A DNA stretch of 6,680 bases from an uncultured Burkholderiales bacterium. Its GTDB lineage: Bacteria > Pseudomonadota > Gammaproteobacteria > Burkholderiales > Burkholderiaceae_C. Position 1 is the first letter of the stretch. The number at the start of each line of letters is the position of its first letter. Of the stretch, positions 6,059 through 6,680 are shown piece by piece. Position numbers and translations under genes: made by a program. A model generated the notes under the pieces. It made no database searches. It was not told the DNA's origin and worked only from the letters and a program-made list of their open reading frames with translations. The stretch spans positions 1-6,680 of the forward strand of contig CAIQIL010000552.1 of NCBI GenBank assembly GCA_903871865.1, given 5' to 3'.

Positions 6059-6680
6059 TCACAGGGCGCGGTTGCGTGCCAGCGGCGGGTTGCGCGCGAA
6101 ATAGCGCTGGATGCCCGCCAGCAGGGCGTCGGCGAGCTGCCCCTGGTAGGTGTCGTCCTTGAGCTTGGACTCTTCCTCCGGGTTGGAGATGAAACCCGTC
6201 TCGACCAGGATGGACGGGATGTCCGGCGCCTTGAGCACGGCGAAGCCCGCCTGTTCCACCCGCGCCTTGTGCAGCCGGCCGACCTTGCCCAGGTGGCCCA
6301 GGATGGCCTGACCGAGCTTGAGGCTGTCCTTGATCTGGGCCGTGGTGGACATGTCCAGCAAGGCGCGCATGACCGAGGCGTCGCGCGCCTTGATGTTGAC
6401 GCCACCGACCAGGTCGGAGGCGTTTTCCTTCTTGGCCATCCAGCGTGCTGCGGCGCTCGTGGCACCGTTCTCGGACAGCGCGAAGATGGACGCACCGCGC
6501 GCCTCGGGGTTCATGAAGGCGTCGGCATGCACCGAGACGAACAGGTCGGCCTGCACACGTCGGGCTTTCAGCACGCGCTCCTGCAGGGGCACGAAATAGT
6601 CGGACTCGCGCGTCAGCATGGCGCGCATGCCCGCTTGGGCGTTGATGCGGGCGCGCAGCTTGAGCGCGATCGACAGCACC
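6059..6680 (-). CDS. amiC: N-acetylmuramoyl-L-alanine amidase AmiC-type, C-terminal part (cut by window edge)
   Basis: This periplasmic zinc amidase cuts the bond between N-acetylmuramic acid and the stem peptide, splitting septal peptidoglycan during daughter-cell separation. The 206 visible residues are most of the Amidase_3 domain and match E. coli AmiC closely. They include FVSVHADAF (48-56 of the fragment; His51 is a zinc ligand), the family's regulatory-helix region ENASDLVGGVN to IKDSLKLG (85-123), VEQAGFAVLKAPDIPSILVE (141-160) with catalytic Glu160, and TGFISNPEEE. The other zinc ligands, the AMIN domain and the export signal should lie off the right edge. There is no C-terminal LysM domain, unlike E. 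coli AmiB, which is encoded next to mutL in that species. The frame is open through the edge; the GTG at 6679 is an internal codon, not a start. The gene reads in the same direction as mutL but is separated from it by the inverted dedA. Confidence 0.95.
   Translation of the reverse strand, partial: VLSIALKLRARINAQAGMRAMLTRESDYFVPLQERVLKARRVQADLFVSVHADAFMNPEARGASIFALSENGATSAAARWMAKKENASDLVGGVNIKARDASVMRALLDMSTTAQIKDSLKLGQAILGHLGKVGRLHKARVEQAGFAVLKAPDIPSILVETGFISNPEEESKLKDDTYQGQLADALLAGIQRYFARNPPLARNRAL

Noticed and set aside
5623..6495. Minus-strand open frame spanning dedA antisense and the amidase in another frame
   Set aside because: It crosses two well-supported genes out of frame and has shadow-like composition.

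Overview
The window looks like chromosomal, housekeeping DNA from a GC-rich beta-proteobacterium, most likely Burkholderiales (Comamonadaceae/Leptothrix-like). The basis is the strong G/C bias at third codon positions, the protein sequences (an AmiC-type amidase, a MutL ending in a CNHGRP motif, a DedA close to the E. coli namesake) and the gene order. This is placement by recognition, not by a database search. Almost every base is coding. I see no insertion sequence, phage gene, CRISPR array, tRNA or rRNA.

Layout, left to right: 1-546, minus, the N-terminal 182 codons of miaA (tRNA dimethylallyltransferase; the rest runs off the left edge). 543-1829, minus, a Bcr/CflA-type MFS drug efflux transporter. 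1816-3174, minus, an RluF-like RNA pseudouridine synthase with an unusually long arginine/proline/aspartate-rich N-terminal tail. 3179-5302, minus, mutL, carrying the nicking-endonuclease motif. 5303-5397, a 95-bp divergent intergenic region, the only real non-coding gap. 5398-6054, plus, dedA. 6059-6680, minus, the C-terminal part of an AmiC-type N-acetylmuramoyl-L-alanine amidase whose 5' end lies off the right edge.

The four genes mutL, rluF-like, MFS and miaA form a tightly packed unit read right to left. The mutL stop and next start are 4 bp apart, the next pair overlaps by 14 bp, and the last pair overlaps as ATGA. They are probably one operon with translational coupling. With the amidase upstream on the same strand, the order amidase-mutL-miaA is the backbone known from E. 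coli (tsaE-amiB-mutL-miaA-hfq). Here it is interrupted by an inverted dedA and by two inserted genes between mutL and miaA. The themes are mismatch repair, RNA modification and envelope maintenance.

I do not see a convincing undescribed system. The points most worth a second look are the disordered tail on the pseudouridine synthase, the possibly leaderless mutL transcript, the overlapping operon joints, the 4-bp convergent dedA/amiC junction, and the chance that RluF-like and MiaA act on the same tRNA anticodon loop.
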